From positions 209,024,247 to 209,088,246 of the forward strand of contig OZ018319.1 of the NCBI GenBank assembly GCA_963969495.1: a DNA stretch of 64,000 nucleotides, read 5' to 3'. A program made the position numbers and the translations under genes. Positions 23,191-36,635 of this stretch are shown here, piece by piece. Source of the DNA: Ceratothoa steindachneri. Lineage: Eukaryota; Arthropoda; Malacostraca; Isopoda; Cymothoidae. Positions within the stretch are counted from its first letter, which is position 1. The number at the start of each line of letters is the position of its first letter. The notes below the pieces were generated by a model that ran no database searches, was not told the DNA's origin, and was given only the letters and a program-made list of their open reading frames with translations.

Positions 23191-24800
23191 AAACCGTGTA
23201 AGGACTGGAGAGCTGACATATTTTTGTAGTATCTATTTAATGCAAAACTAGTTTGGGTATTAATGTTATCATCTTCATCTGTGTAATTCAGCACAAGTCT
23301 TAAATTAAGGCCATTGTGAATTTCTCATGTCTTTAGAATATATTTTGGGTAGGAGAGGGGTAAGAGGCTACATAGATCTTACCCTTCGCATGTCTCCACT
23401 CTTTGATTAAGAATTAAGTATCATTCAAGGCTGAGTTTTCTCTTTAGGCGTGCAATCTTCCTGCGATGCTGTGGGGCCTCGAAGGGCCTCGAAGCACAGG
23501 TCTTTCCTTATCGTATATAATAAAAGGGTTTGAGAGGTGCTTTCTGCTTGACAGAATTTCACTACAGCTCCGTTTTTAGTGAAAGTCATTCGAAATGTTC
23601 AAAGAAGCGGGATAAAATCATCCGCCGTCCGTGCGTGAATTTTAATTTGGTTTTTGTTAATTAGACACTTTTACATCAGACATCCTTTTTTCGACGAAGG
23701 AGCTTTTTAAGATTGGTGTCGGTGATTACTCCTAAGGATTTCGCGCAGCTAACTTCAATGGGAGGTGGAGGGGAGGAGGGAGTAATTATCTCAGTGATGG
23801 AGAAGTTATTTTCTGAGGAATTACGAGGCTGGAGGAAGAATGTAAGAAATATTGGTAGTCCGGGAGCTAAAGAAAATGGGAATGAGCAATGCGTTTTGGT
23901 TTAGTGGGCGAAGGGGTGGGGTGGGGGGGGGGAGTTAATACCAAAGCATTGAAAATACAAAATAAATTTCAAGAGAAATAAAAAAATAAAAATTAGAGAA
24001 GAATTAAGGTTATTGACAAGTGCCCTGATACGAGCGAGTAGAGAACATTACCTCAAACACAAACCGTGCAGGTAAAAGAACGCTTGAGATGTCTGGACTC
24101 CTTTGCACATCGCAATTACATTAATGTTAGAAGACCTCTTTGGTTATCATTTACATTGATATACCTTGCTAAAGGCATTGGCCCCCTAAATGTTTTAAAT
24201 AGCCAATAAAGCCATTTTGGGTATCTATTTTTTTATTGGCTTTACAGAGATCGCTTGTTTTTTTAATTGGCATAGGCACATGAGAATCTTAGTGCCACTT
24301 GGAAGCAAGTGTCTTGAGTACTTTACAAAAAATTTCTTATACGGTCAGGATAAACTTGTGGCTCTGTGTGCTATGGTAGTTTATCACCAGAAGGGCAAAG
24401 ATGAAAGTTAGGTTTACTGCACATTACTGGTACGAGTTGTAGTTGTTTTTATTAACGAGAACTGCAAGCTACCAAATGTTATCTAACATAGTGATTTTCA
24501 TTCTACCTTGTGACCACGATAGGAGGGTGGTAGAAGATAGACAGAATAAAAGAAATAATGAATGAACATCGAGGATGGTTAATATAATGACGGCGGTGCT
24601 TACTGAAATATTCTAGGGTCATAAATATGTACACTACTCCTGAGTTTTTATATTCAGGTGATATTAACTTGAATCATGTATGGGAGATTTCAGCGTTGAA
24701 ACAAACTCTATGTATGCCATAAGAAAGAAAAGCTCCTTAAGAATAGGGTTGTAAAAAACTTATTCGAAGCAGTGAAATAAATCCTAACGAAGGGAATATT
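23191..24800. other. no recognisable gene
   Basis: Short open frames at 23713-23904 and 24217-24411 show no known motif. The first contains a GGGGEEG low-complexity run. A G-rich run (ggggtggggggggggg) sits at 23915-23932. Confidence 0.4.
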
Positions 24801-24808
24801 ATTCTAAC

Positions 24809-25225
24809 CAGTGGCGGATAAAGGATAAAAGTTGGAGGGGGGAGGGCAACCTGAATTCCCCCCCCCCTTATGAGTAGTCAGAAAAGATCATTGACGATTA
24901 ATAATGGTTATCTTACACAAATAACAGTATATAATACGGGAGTGAGAACTAACTCTCCCTGATCCAAATTTTGTTCCGCACATCTGAAAGTTATGAATTG
25001 TAGTTATTGTAAATTCGGGAGGTCAACTAAGTTATAATACTGATTTTAATAATTATATTCAATCACAACGGTATAAAAACTGTTTTATATAAATTATATA
25101 TTATTAAACAAATCTTTATGAATAGCAGAATACAAGTATAACTTAAAACAGAAATATAAAGATAACGGGTCTGAAATTTGGGGTGGCTTCAGCTCCCTAG
25201 TCACCCGCCCTGGATATCGCATCTG
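24809..25225. mobile_element. hAT-type MITE, 417 bp
   Basis: It is flanked by perfect 8-bp direct repeats ATTCTAAC (24801-24808 and 25226-25233), the hallmark of hAT insertion. The ends are short imperfect inverted repeats, CAGTGGCGGATA on the left and CAGATGCGATATCC from the right. There is no coding capacity. A run of G then C (24837-24869) could fold into a small GC stem. Depends on a hAT transposase elsewhere. Confidence 0.85.
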
Positions 25226-25233
25226 ATTCTAAC

Positions 25234-28200
25234 CAGTGAAATAAGTTTCATATTAATCTCGCAACCAGAGAAAATTACCCGTGTCTAAAACATTAACTCA
25301 CTTCTGTGTAACTCTAGAATGATCAATTCATATTTTTTATTGGCTAGTTTCTACTGCATCCTCCATCCGAAGAGATTTTAATTTAATCCTCATCGTTTTC
25401 AAAGTCAAATAGGGCCTGTTTTGGGTCCCTACGTGAGTGGTATAAGCAGTACCCACACATCAATATCAGAATTGGATGCTTTAGGGGTTATAACCGCTCA
25501 AAATAGGGTCAGTAAATTCAGAGTTCTTTGATGACCGTTTTACAAGGCATATGCACTTTCACGATGTTGTTTTGGAAAGAACATAGTTTGATCTTTCTTT
25601 CCTGCTTAAGTAAACACCTGTCAAATTTATCGAAAGAACTTTGGAATTGCAAAATGATGGAGTCTACTGCCGAATCAAATCCCGTTCGCTCAAAAGAATA
25701 AATGTCAATGAGATGTTTTGTCGAGAACCATCGAGTAAGGCAGAATAACGAACCAGGAAAGATCGTCAGATCACCTCGAAACTAGTTTAAATAAAGAGGT
25801 GAAAGGAATGAAGACAAAAGTGAAGGATAGGTACAGAAACAGAGGCTATGGACAAAGACAGTTTCACAAATCTTTTTTTCTGCAATGTTATATTTTAAAG
25901 TAATATATAACGATTCTATTGTTAAATATACTTAGGGCAATGCTTTCGACGACATCCCTACGCAAAATATTCTAAGTCAATGCCATATTACAAGAAAATA
26001 AATTTTGTGCTGCGGTCGTGTTAATTTTTTGTTTACTAGTTTGAAACGGTTATTTATAGTTGCCACTCGGTTATTAGCTCAAATATTGGGTCATAATTTA
26101 AAATTACTAAATTCTTCAATAATTTGGCTGTGTAGATTCTGATCTTTTATTGAAATTAAATTAAGCTGCCTTAGTCTTTTTCGTAAGATCTATTTCTAAG
26201 TTCATGATTTAACTTCGTTGCAGTATGCTAGACGCATTCCAATTTACAGTGTCTTTTTGCATTCATGTTGAACAGAATTGTGCCTTATACTACACTTGGC
26301 GTCTTACAAGTGCTTTATATAAGGGAGGAATCATATATTTCGATTTAATGCAAAATTTCTAGCTATGATTCCTAGAAACATTTTCGCCTTTTGAGAGGAT
26401 TAAGAACATTCTTTCGAAAATTTTAGATAATTCGAGATTAAGACGACTAAATTCTTTTTCATTAGGCCTGTATTTAAAATTTGACAACCAAATCTAATCT
26501 CTGTATTCATGTGTATCATATAGTTATTTATTGAGCTTCAAAAACTCTAATATCTTATATTTTTCAAAAAATGGACTCCAAGCAATATTATTAACGACTG
26601 AAGTAAGGGAATTGGGTCGAAAAGTTCCAGGGTCCGTCTTTGGGCCTTTTTCAAAAATTGGTTAAAACTTACCTCTGAACTCCTTAGCATATATTGCCTT
26701 GCTAAGAAACTTATTGGAAAATTTACAAAGGGGTTATAATATCTTATTTTCTGATTTTTGAGAGGATTGGCTAGACTTTTTCCGGACTAGGGGTTCATGA
26801 TTTTTTTCCTAATATAAATGATAATTCTACTTTGGTTATATTAATATTTGGAAAAATAGTGTCTGTCGTCAAAATTAATTACGTCGTATCGTTGGTAAGT
26901 TATTTGTACTTTCGACGGTAAAAATATTCATCTAATATCTTCACTGCGTGATACGGATCTTCACTTACCACAGTCTCCACATCTTAAACAGTTTTCATGT
27001 CCACTTAAATTGGTTTATGATTATTTACACATCTATAAAAACACTTTTGCTGTGTTATGCTAAGAGACGCATTTTTTAAATACTTCCTTTTGTGTTCTTA
27101 TTTTGCATTACCATAAGGCAAGTATATAAAGGTATCGGTTTCAATTCTTGCCACTATTGCTGGTTGTAGAAATGTTATGAAATTGTTACATTGTTTTCTA
27201 GTGCACTTTTTAATCTCACAATTTATTTACGTGACCTGGTTTGATCTATTAGAACCTGTATGGTTATACATATTGCACTATTTCGTTAATTATAGGGAAA
27301 AATATTTGCTGAGCATCATAATACACTTGGTGGGTATTGTAACGTTTCAAATTTCAGTCAAATCTAAAAGATTTAAGTTGTAACAAAAAAGATACAAATA
27401 AAAATCTTTAAAATTCAAGTTGGGATAAGTTTGTGAGGATTTTAGGAATATTTAGATTGATTCGAAATATATTGAAATCGTTGTTTTCAAGTGTTTTGCC
27501 AATATGTATGCTTTCAACTAATTGTTTGTTAGTTATCAATATGTCATGATATTCTAGTTGCGTGTTAGGTCGTCCGTCTACCTTTTGATTTAGGAACTTA
27601 TCATTTAAATTTTTATAAATCGATTTTTTTGATTTTGCGCAGTTTCATTTAAAAAAATCTACGTTCGTAACATGGAAGTCATTCCATATATACGTTCTTT
27701 TTCGTCCAATGTACCCGAAAGTGTTTCTAAATAATAATAGCGTACATTTTTATTTTCCTTTCTCGTCTCTAGATCACGACAAAATTTAGTGTACGACTAA
27801 TTATCACAAATTCGATAGCTAAGATCTCAGACGTAATATCTTTTTAATGTATAAAATAACGCTTCCACCCTTTTATCTAGACCTTTCCTAATTAAAAAAA
27901 ATAGGTAAGTTGAATGATCCAATAAAGTCCCCTCGGGAACATTTTATCTGTGTTCACCAGGTGATAGTTAGTCAGCGACAAGTAATATTTATGGCACAAA
28001 ATTTCGTCTCAAATTTCCCTAGCTACAGTAATCGTCCTTGGCTGTATTATATCTCTACCAGCGACTAATAAGTAGGAATTATTGACTAGAGCTTTAATAG
28101 AACAAACTGTCGTCACTAACCTGCGTCTCCGGCAACTATAAGCGCAAGAGAAGCTAGCCAAAACGGCACATAAAGATGACTTCATGCAGTGAAGTCAATG

Positions 28201-29330
28201 GCTGATTCTCTAAATACTTTCTTTAGTGACGAACTTATTTTAGCGGTATTTTTGAGATGCGCCTCCTAATCCAGACCCAGCAGGATTTTGCCACCCTTAT
28301 TTCTAGCATTCTTATGGTCCAAGGTACGAAAACTGCTGGTACTTTTCTCGAATTGTTCCGACCTTTTCCCACTGGCAGGTGAAATAGATCTTTGAAGCGT
28401 AAAATTTCGAGAAGCTTTTGGATGCAATGTTCTCAGATACTGACCAACTTCTTTGGTTATATTCTAGTTACTTTTCTGCCCACTGGTGCCATTCTTCGTG
28501 TCCATACCGCGTGCATGATGATAATGTTGGCACAATCACAGTTCAATGAGAAAGCTTACAGGTACATCTTACTTTGTTCCCATCGAGTAAACTATGAGTT
28601 AATCTACAACCAGTGACGGTTGTAGGAAGCAACTGCAAATTACGCCGGATTTTACTGGATGGACCAATCACCAATGACTGTTTTATGTTCTGGTTGATTT
28701 TTTGGCTTTAAGGTTACCAACCACATTATTTACCAATGGCCTCCACCCCATTAAAGCAAGGGCATCGTCCGGTTGTCTAAGAGTGATTAAACGGCCATTT
28801 TTCCCAAGGTACCGAGATATTTAGCGGAATGGAAACCCCTTGGAAATTTTCGATACAGATGCAACTAAAGTGAATTTCTAGCCCAGGGCAACCGTCGCCA
28901 GACATTCATGCTTCTATGAATACTCGGCTCTTCCTTTTTGGGGCTCTAGCCAAGATTCTTGTCTCCTGCCAATTTATTTCGTATCCGCAACGACCACTAC
29001 ACACTTGCCCTAGGTCCCATCTCCTCTACGATTACAACCCTATATGCCTCCTTCTAGCCTCTTCCCCTATCCTCATTCCAGTTCCACCTCTATGACTAGA
29101 AGCAAAAAAACTGGGCAGACTTTAAAATGATCATCTCAATGCATACACCCCAAAACTCCAACCCTCAGAACACCGACTATGCACAAATAGATACCCACTG
29201 AAGCACACTTATGGACCAAAAAACTACAGCAAGAAAACTTCACACACCACAGAAAACACACACCTGCATTAAAAACTTCACATTTTCCATACACACAGAC
29301 ACACACATAATATACACTAAATTTCAGGCA
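25234..29330. other. no recognisable gene over ~4 kb
   Basis: AT-rich DNA with only short open frames (for example 27177-27383 and 28392-28616), none with a motif I know. From about 28900 the base composition becomes CA/CT-rich, which marks entry into the LINE-relic block. Confidence 0.45.
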
Positions 29331-29935
29331 CACTCAAACACTGCCCTACGCTGACGACGAGACCATTCTCTTCGCCAACAAGGAAGGCGAAACGTTTGTA
29401 CGTCGTTCACAAATAATACTAAGAGAAAAGACAAGGAGAAGTGACTCATAGCCATAAATCCCCTTAAGACAAAACGACACTATACGGCCCGCATTATCAC
29501 TACAAAGACACAGGAAGACTCAAATAGCCCCCTTCCCCAATCAAAATACTCGGTGCCACATTTGACAAATGACTATAGTTTCACGTGCACCAAAACATTA
29601 CAAAAGCAAAGTAAAACACTAAAAATTAGACAGATTTTATCCCGCCAGCCGCAAACACAGGCTCACCTATACAGAACACTATTGAGACCATTATCACATA
29701 CATTCACGTTGCACTCACACCCGCTCCCCTCCAATTAAATACATGAAGACTCTACGAAAACAATAAATTCACACCAATAAGTATATATTCGTAGAGACAT
29801 ACAACAGAACAAATAGAAAAATTAGGAATAGACCCGACCTACAGAGACGTACACCGCAAAAAGAGTACGCTGATTGAGCGCTGAGAAGATTCCTCTCAGC
29901 CCACGATTACCCACAGCCAACACCCATCTACACGT
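29331..29935 (+). pseudogene. LINE reverse transcriptase relic (YADD box kept)
   Basis: LPYADDETILFANKEGET (29341-29394) is a well preserved RT active-site box of Jockey-type LINEs. Downstream, a KILGATF-like block (about 29550) and an NTIE..ITY.H.AL thumb-like block (about 29675-29715) follow in shifting frames, with many stops. The fingers, palm A box and endonuclease are missing. It precedes an ORF1-like relic on the same strand at 30.8-31.4 kb, but that order is wrong for one element, so these are probably separate insertions. Confidence 0.6.
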
Positions 29936-30829
29936 ATTACATTTGCATCACGAATCTCATGTTGGAGTGCCTTGCACTAACCTAATTGCTGCACCATCTA
30001 ACTAGCTAAATGGCACGTCGCATCGGTGTATGACCACGACCTCCCAGCTTGAATTTTTCTCTACCACTTTCCTTTCTCATATATCGACCTATGTTGCTCG
30101 CCACCACCATTCCTCTTTTATTATTTTATACCCGATTCGATTAAATTCTGGTTGAACCATTTGAGGTCTGTCATTCAGTTTACCTGCTAAGCACTCTCTA
30201 ACAAGAACTCTGCGCTTGGAAAAGAAGAAAGGCAGCATTATTGATCGCACAACATCGAAGAAAGGAAGAAATATTTTGTGTCCACTGAACAGATCGAAGT
30301 TCCCTCCTATTTTAAATGTACAGAGTAGCCACCTTAAAGGCTGACCTGTTTTTAAGTTAGCCTATTTAATTAATTATAGATACCATTCCAAACACAAAAT
30401 AAACTCTATTACCACAGCGTTCAGAAACACTTTAGAGTAGGGCGTAGTGAACCAAGACGGAAGCCCCAAGACTATTGTTAAGAACGGGGCCTTAGGACCA
30501 AAAGTCAAATTTCAGTGCGGTTGTCCAAAAGCAGTAGGTCTAGATAGATAGGGTGCTCGAGTGTTTTTTAAGTAAGAAGGTATATAGAGACCCATATACC
30601 AAGTTCAGAATAACAGCCGTTTACTTCTCTTCCCATTTTCAGCTTATATCTGGGGAAGAAAAGAATCAAATACATATGAGAAGACATCGAGAAAACAGAG
30701 CTCATTAAGGACCCTTGGAAGAAAACAAGATGCGATAAAGGACAACTATATGAAGCATTATATGGGCAACTCAAAGTAGCCTTAATTATAATTTTCGATG
30801 TTTGAAATGGCTACGTAGTTAACATCAAC
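29936..30829. other. no recognisable gene
   Basis: Unassigned spacer between two LINE relics. Confidence 0.35.
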
Positions 30830-31400
30830 AAAGAAAACGACGTTGAGAAATCAGTCTCAATTAAGAGCATTGAGCTCCTGCAGAAAATTAGACTAACACC
30901 AAGAATTCCACCTCAGGTCACAGTCAATAAAAGTATAATATGCAGGGTAGGAAGATCAACCAATGGGTAGGATCCCACCGATAGGAAGAAATCAAGAAGG
31001 AAATCGAAAAACAACAGAGGAAAATGAACGAAAATAACAGAAGTTATAAAATTCGACACTCACACACATCTCTTTAAGAAAGAACAGAAAGGAAGGGATT
31101 ATTATTATTTTATATGAGCTTACCACCTAAGAACAAGTAAAGAGAGAAGCATATTAATATTCAATTATGCTTCAACTTTTACAAGATAGAGGGACGCATA
31201 ACTAAATATCCACAGAGAGAACCAAACTGTTCCGAATGTGGCTCCAAAAGTCATTCTTGGAAAGAATGCGGCGAGAGCAAGAAGGAGGGCCTAAATTGTA
31301 GAAGGATGGCAATGACGCCCCCAAACAAAGGCAGATCAAAGAAAGAAAAGAATAAAATTATTATAATATACGATAAAAAGACGCACAAGTAAAGGAAGAA
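30830..31400 (+). pseudogene. LINE ORF1 (zinc-knuckle) relic
   Basis: LCFNFYKIEGRITKYP and then NCSECGSKSHSWKECGES (about 31165-31275) form a decayed first knuckle and an intact second CX2CX4HX4C knuckle. This is the arrangement at the end of Jockey-group ORF1 proteins, which bind the element RNA. The first knuckle has C to F and H to R changes. Stops lie upstream. A near-identical architecture occurs at 54560-54660. Confidence 0.6.
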
Positions 31401-31679
31401 ATGTGGCATAAGCAGGTGTGGTGATTACTACCCTCAACGAGATGAGGGAAGCGAAGAAATACTTCACCGTGCCCAATGGAGCTTTGCCACAAAACACACC
31501 AATATGTTGAAAAAAATGGAATGTATTTGCCTAAGAACCCACCTATTTTGAAAATCCTAAACATAAGTGACGCTAAAAGACTGTAAAAAGGTAAACAGGA
31601 ACTAAAGTAAACAAGCAACACAGAAGAAAGAAATACCAATGACTCTAACGCAGAGGAAAGCACAGCTAATGGAAAGAAC

Positions 31680-34600
31680 TGGTAAACAAATCTAGCAGAA
31701 ATGCTATGCTTACCTCACCTAAGTGTCGAAGCATGACATACGAACATCTTCCGTAACATGGGTGCTGTCCATGGTTGAAGCGAAAGCGGATACGCAACTT
31801 ACTAAACATAAACCTGTCGTTGAAGGGTTATCTGCCTCTGGAGGTAAAGTCCAATTGACGCCCTTTGGCGACATCACGCTGTGCAGTGGAGAATGTTGAG
31901 AAAAGGATCGTGAAAGATATTACAAAGGCCACAGGGTCTGAGATTCCGGTTCCGTTCTCCTAAAGAACGAGATGGGCCTCCTGTTAGAACTTGGCTCAAA
32001 TATTCTTGACTCGTTTACACGCATTTGCAAGAGAGGTCGTCCCGTTAAGTGAATATCCGTACTCGATGAAATTCACCTATGGGAAAATTCGTTTGGGGGC
32101 GCCTTATATCGCATGCAGGAAGACGGCTTCTATATGACGGCCGTCTCACTCTCGGCCTACCACCAAAGAAGTAGATGGCGTGTAAAAAGTCCAGAAGTTC
32201 TATAAATAGTAGTTAGTCAAATGGCCATCTGGTTTCCGGAGAAGAAACCAACGGCCTCATATGTCTTCCTAAACTCTTCATCCTGGACAGATAAATCAGT
32301 CATTTCTTGAAATGCAGACGACTCCGCCCATTACAAGCCACAGTGTGTCAGTTTTTCAGGCTTTAGCGGCGCAGGAATTAATAGTTGGATGTGAAATTTC
32401 TCATAACCGTGAAGGTTATTAACTACCTCCCACTTAAAATCTAGCTGTGCATCTGGAAGTACAGAGATAGATCGAAACAGGAAATAAAAGCGTTTCTAAG
32501 GCAATGATGTTTAAATTCATCTACAACTAAGACACCAATCTCCATGTTGTAGAGCAGTTCAGCAAGGAGTTAGCCCCTAGGATACATAGATTGTGTACCC
32601 CCCACAAAGGGGGTGCGAACCGTTTAAATTTTCGAGCAGGAGAAAGAGCCTAGGCAATCGTGTCACGACATGGCGGAAATTGCCCACCACAAAGTCATCT
32701 GATGATATAATATACGCAGAAATAACCTATACCTCCTATCCAGGTGCAGCTGCACTACTACTGCCTGAAAGGAGCCATTTAAGGCAAAAGGAAGAATGGA
32801 GACGTCATGCGGTGCGTATGTAGGGTAGCAAAACCCTTATACCCCAGGAGAGTGGGCAGGGGGTACACATCAGACATGGCCTAGAACAAATAAAGATCTC
32901 ACGTGGAACAAGATGAGACGAGCTTTCATAGCTCCTCACAGTTGAACGGAATCTACGGGTATTCCATCAAAGGGATATGCACTCCAGGGCTTGCTAGTAT
33001 CAGATGCCGGAGCCCGCTTCGATGAGAAGTCCTACACGAAAATGGCCATCGACGCTTTCCAGAGACAGAACTGCAGAAGCTGTTTGCTATACAAGGCATT
33101 GAAGGCACCGTCGCTTTCGATGACTTATCGGAAGAGGTTGAGCTTTCCAAGCGAGCCTTTTCCGCCCTTCACCCCGAAACCTTTGTTTATCGGGGTGGCT
33201 TCGGAGGAGGGACTTGCTCTTTTGGAGGATCCCGCATTTCCAAGTACCTCGGTCAAAGCCTTATGAAGCTTTTTTTTAGTGCTGGCCTTTCAGTTGACAT
33301 ATTTAGGAGTCCCGCTACCACTTTCAGAGTGGGTGAGTTGCCTCCTGTCAGTAAAATAACTCGTTGGATGCGCACGTTCGTTTCGTCTTCAGGGAACCTG
33401 TTACGTTGAGGGAGCGTTGGGGGCCCTGCCCTGTATTTAGCCGAGGCTGGGTGAGAGCCTTTTGTCCCGCCAGCTCTCCAAAGGGACTGTTTATGTTTAG
33501 GGGAAGGTTATACCTAGCAAAAGGGTTCACAATGGGCGCAGAAGCGAGCGTTCTTGTAAGTCTGGAGGAGCCAGGAGAGACGGTGCCTTTTTAAGAATTT
33601 AGGCATAAGAGGTCCCAGATAGTACGGGAAAGGACAGTAACAAGTCAATATCTTCTCAAATTGAGAGTCAGTCTGTAGCCTGAACGTCCAAGATCTCATT
33701 TTCCAAGAGATACACGCCACGTTGCTATGATTACAATTGGCCATAAGCGATAAGGATATGTCGTGTATGATCTTAGAACAATTAATACAGACATCGGGTA
33801 AACCCCACTTAGCACGTCATCATGACCGTTTCTCATTGCCCAAGTGGTAGTAGTAGCACTACATAAGTGGCAATGGCACGATTGCCTAGACAAGCTAGTG
33901 ATAGTAACTTGCACACGGCAACTCAAGGAGCCTGTCACGATTGAACGTGACGAAGCGTTTTATTTATAGCGTATCTCGCGACTGCCTAATAGGGCATATC
34001 GAAGAGTGTAGGGGTAGGTCTTGACCCACCGACCTTGTTTTCTCCTCAGAAGTTCGACCTTGACCGATCCTTGATCAACCAGCTCTTCGGTGATGTCTTT
34101 TAATGACTAGTCCTCAGGTTCTCTCACATAAACCAAGTCTTATACAAAATTCACGATAGAGTGTTGTCCAATTTACCAAAGAGGCATTGAGTTACTGAAT
34201 CTCACTAATAATGGCCACATCTAAAGAGTTCGCCGCCTTCGCCAGAAGACCTCCATTTTAGAAACGGATGATTTTTGGCACTCTGGCAGTAAGTTTAAGT
34301 AATGCTATCTTCTGATGGAGGATAGGATGGCCAACATGCTGCTATCAATGGAGCGAATAACTAAAATGGGTTTGAACCCATTAGGATAAAAAAACGCCAG
34401 GTATTCTTTCAATGAGGGGCACCGACGTAATCTAGGCCCCGTTTATCCCATTTGCAACTTTGGTCTTTGTATGCACCCTACTCCCCGCCCCTAAGGCGCA
34501 CTGGGGCCGGACATGCCTGTCTTGCCTGTTTGCTTATGGAGAGGAACCCCTGGTCCTCTATGATTACATCTTGTCTTTGTTTTTCCTTTTTAGAAATGAG

Positions 34601-34920
34601 GGCGTGGGGTGAACCCGCTTTTCTCAACCCCTGAAAGGTGCCTCAAGGCGGAACGGACAACCATGAGCTTGATTCTTCTCCAAAATGGAGATGTTGGTGG
34701 TCAAGGGGACACTAAGCAGGAGAAGGGCGGCCCTCCTCTCCTTCTGAGTCCTCGGAGGCTCACAAGGATGATGACCTTGCTTAGGTGCGGATAAGGTTCA
34801 GTGTTTGGCACCAATTTCAGGTTCGCTCCAATGTAAGACCCTGCTATTTGAGGTGAGACCACCTCCGAGATCATCTCGATCTCAGGTGAGTTCCCCAACT
34901 GGACCTACCTCAAGGTGTCA
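31680..34920 (-). pseudogene. I/Jockey-superfamily LINE, heavily decayed copy B
   Basis: It runs colinear with the better copy at 48655-51970, for example gttgaaggg/gttgaaagg near 31815 and 48878, and ctctggaggtaaa near 31833 and 48899. It covers the ORF1 N-terminus (34250-34900), the zinc-knuckle part (33600-34100), the ORF1 end (33300-33600), the endonuclease (32580-33200) and the start of the RT (31680-32200). No frame longer than about 90 codons survives. Like copy A it stops within the RT; similarity fades near 31680, matching about 48735 of copy A. An ORF1 relic of another LINE abuts it on the plus strand. Confidence 0.7.
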
Positions 34921-36457
34921 GGTATCCTGTAAAAAAAGGAGTAAGTATGCCGGCTGCTAATAAAGTTACAACCGGCTAGTTGATGTGGGGTCGTAGCACG
35001 TCTTAAACGACTTCGCAGACTCTTATCACTCTAATTGGATTATGGTAGTTAACCTGACATCAACGTAAAGGGTGGGAACGGTGTCGGCCCGTTTTATGAC
35101 TTACCCTGTTCTTAGCGGTCCAATGATAAGCCAAGGTGGAGCCACTGTAAATGGATCACTCGTAGGCAAGGCTGCAAAATAAGGTATGGAGGAATTCCAG
35201 GTCCAAATAGTGGTACTATCGTGTAATACCTCGTTTGCCCCAACACCAAAAGATGGCGAGGATTTGGAAATGGGCATATAGTCCGAAATGATGTGAATTT
35301 ATGAAAGCTTTTTACCAATCGATAATTCCACAATTTATGACCAATAAAATTAGAAGAACAGGCTAGTGGGCTATATCCCACGTCCAGCCACTCTCGTCTC
35401 TCCTGTTTCTTGTATTCGGACTTTTCAGGTCTCTATCCTGGGTACGTTACCGATGGTTTTCTTACCTGTATTGCGACGCTTACCTACCAGAAGTGTTCCT
35501 AACTGAGCAGCCAGAGAAGCAAGGAGCGGATTTCCTTAATAGGACATATTTATCCTCGAGATAACGGCCAAGTTATAGAGATCTTTTGTTGCAAACCAGA
35601 AAGGTAACCCATGATTTTTAATTGGTTTGATAGCCAACAAGATAGTAAAGCCCGTCTACCATATACAGCATAGTTTTATGCACCTGGAATGGGTTTCCGG
35701 CAGGTTTTCAACCTATTGTACGCAGAGAAATGGTTATTCAGGCAAGGATCACAGCCATCACGATCAATAACATTAACTAATTCGATAGTGACTGCAAGAT
35801 AAAAACGAAGAAATAAAAGTTCACAATAATCCTGATCTCAAGAATAAAGTTGGCAGATATAGAGGTAAAAGAACAACTATCCCAATATCATCCTTAAGGC
35901 AGGGCAGTTAGATTAAAGATAACTGCGACAGGCTACATAATACAAGTAGCTGAGAGAATATCGAAAGCCACACGAGCGCTAACTTCCTTGTATTCTTGAA
36001 TTTGCTAAGCACAAGCAACCGCCTCCCCTCAAAAAAATCTATCTGTATTAGGAAGGGGAATACTCATCTGCCCTCCCATCCCTCTCAACACTTTATTAAC
36101 TTCAAAGAAAAGGGAACTACAAGGAATACAAGATAAAGCTGTCTCTACCTTATTATCGAAAAAGGAGCGGTGCAGAAAAACCCAGAGCTCTACATCGAAT
36201 AACACTAATAGAACCACTCAATATCTTTATAATAAAAATAGCAAAAAATAACTGGAGGAAAATTAATTCACTTCCTCCAATCTTTGCAAAAAATATCGAC
36301 ACCAGAGTAAACGACCCTTTCAACTCAAACATTTCCCTCTTGAAATATTCAACAGGCAATAGTGTAAGAAAGCACCATTATACACTCAGGAGAAAGAAAC
36401 AAGGTGAGATCGGAGAAGTTATAACCTCTCAAGGAGAACCAAACGATCGAGTAAATA
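34921..36457 (+). other. mostly unassigned; possible LINE RT C-terminal relic
   Basis: In the second half, plus-strand fragments such as KRELQGIQDKAVSTLLSKKE (about 36110-36170) and NDPFNSNISLLKYSTGN (about 36312-36362) resemble the thumb/C-terminal region of Jockey-type polymerases. Support is weak. Nothing was recognised in 34921-35750. Confidence 0.3.
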
Positions 36458-36583
36458 CGAGAGGCGGGCAATAAGTTTTGTGAATCGGTAGAGCAAAACA
36501 GAGGAAGAGGGATGGCTGTTTGTGGGGGTGTTAGGACAAGTTAAGACAAGTCAGGACCTTCAGCCGCACGCTCCTGCCTCATC

Positions 36584-36620
36584 TATTTAAGAAGCAGTAG
36601 CTGATCGCAGATTGTCAGTC
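36584..36620 (+). promoter_or_regulatory. mariner internal promoter (TATA-like + TCAGTC initiator)
   Basis: TATTTAA at 36584-36590 and the arthropod initiator TCAGTC at 36615-36620 are 31 bp apart, the normal spacing. They lie 16 bp before the transposase ATG at 36636. Confidence 0.45.
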
Positions 36621-36635
36621 ACAAATTTTTCAACA

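Noticed and set aside
23713..23904. 63-codon frame with a glycine/glutamate run
   Set aside because: Low-complexity translation of a purine-rich tract next to a G-run; no family resemblance.
29136..29333. 65-codon frame rich in Cys and Val
   Set aside because: It is the complement of a CA-rich stretch (acacacagacacacaca) and has no known motif.
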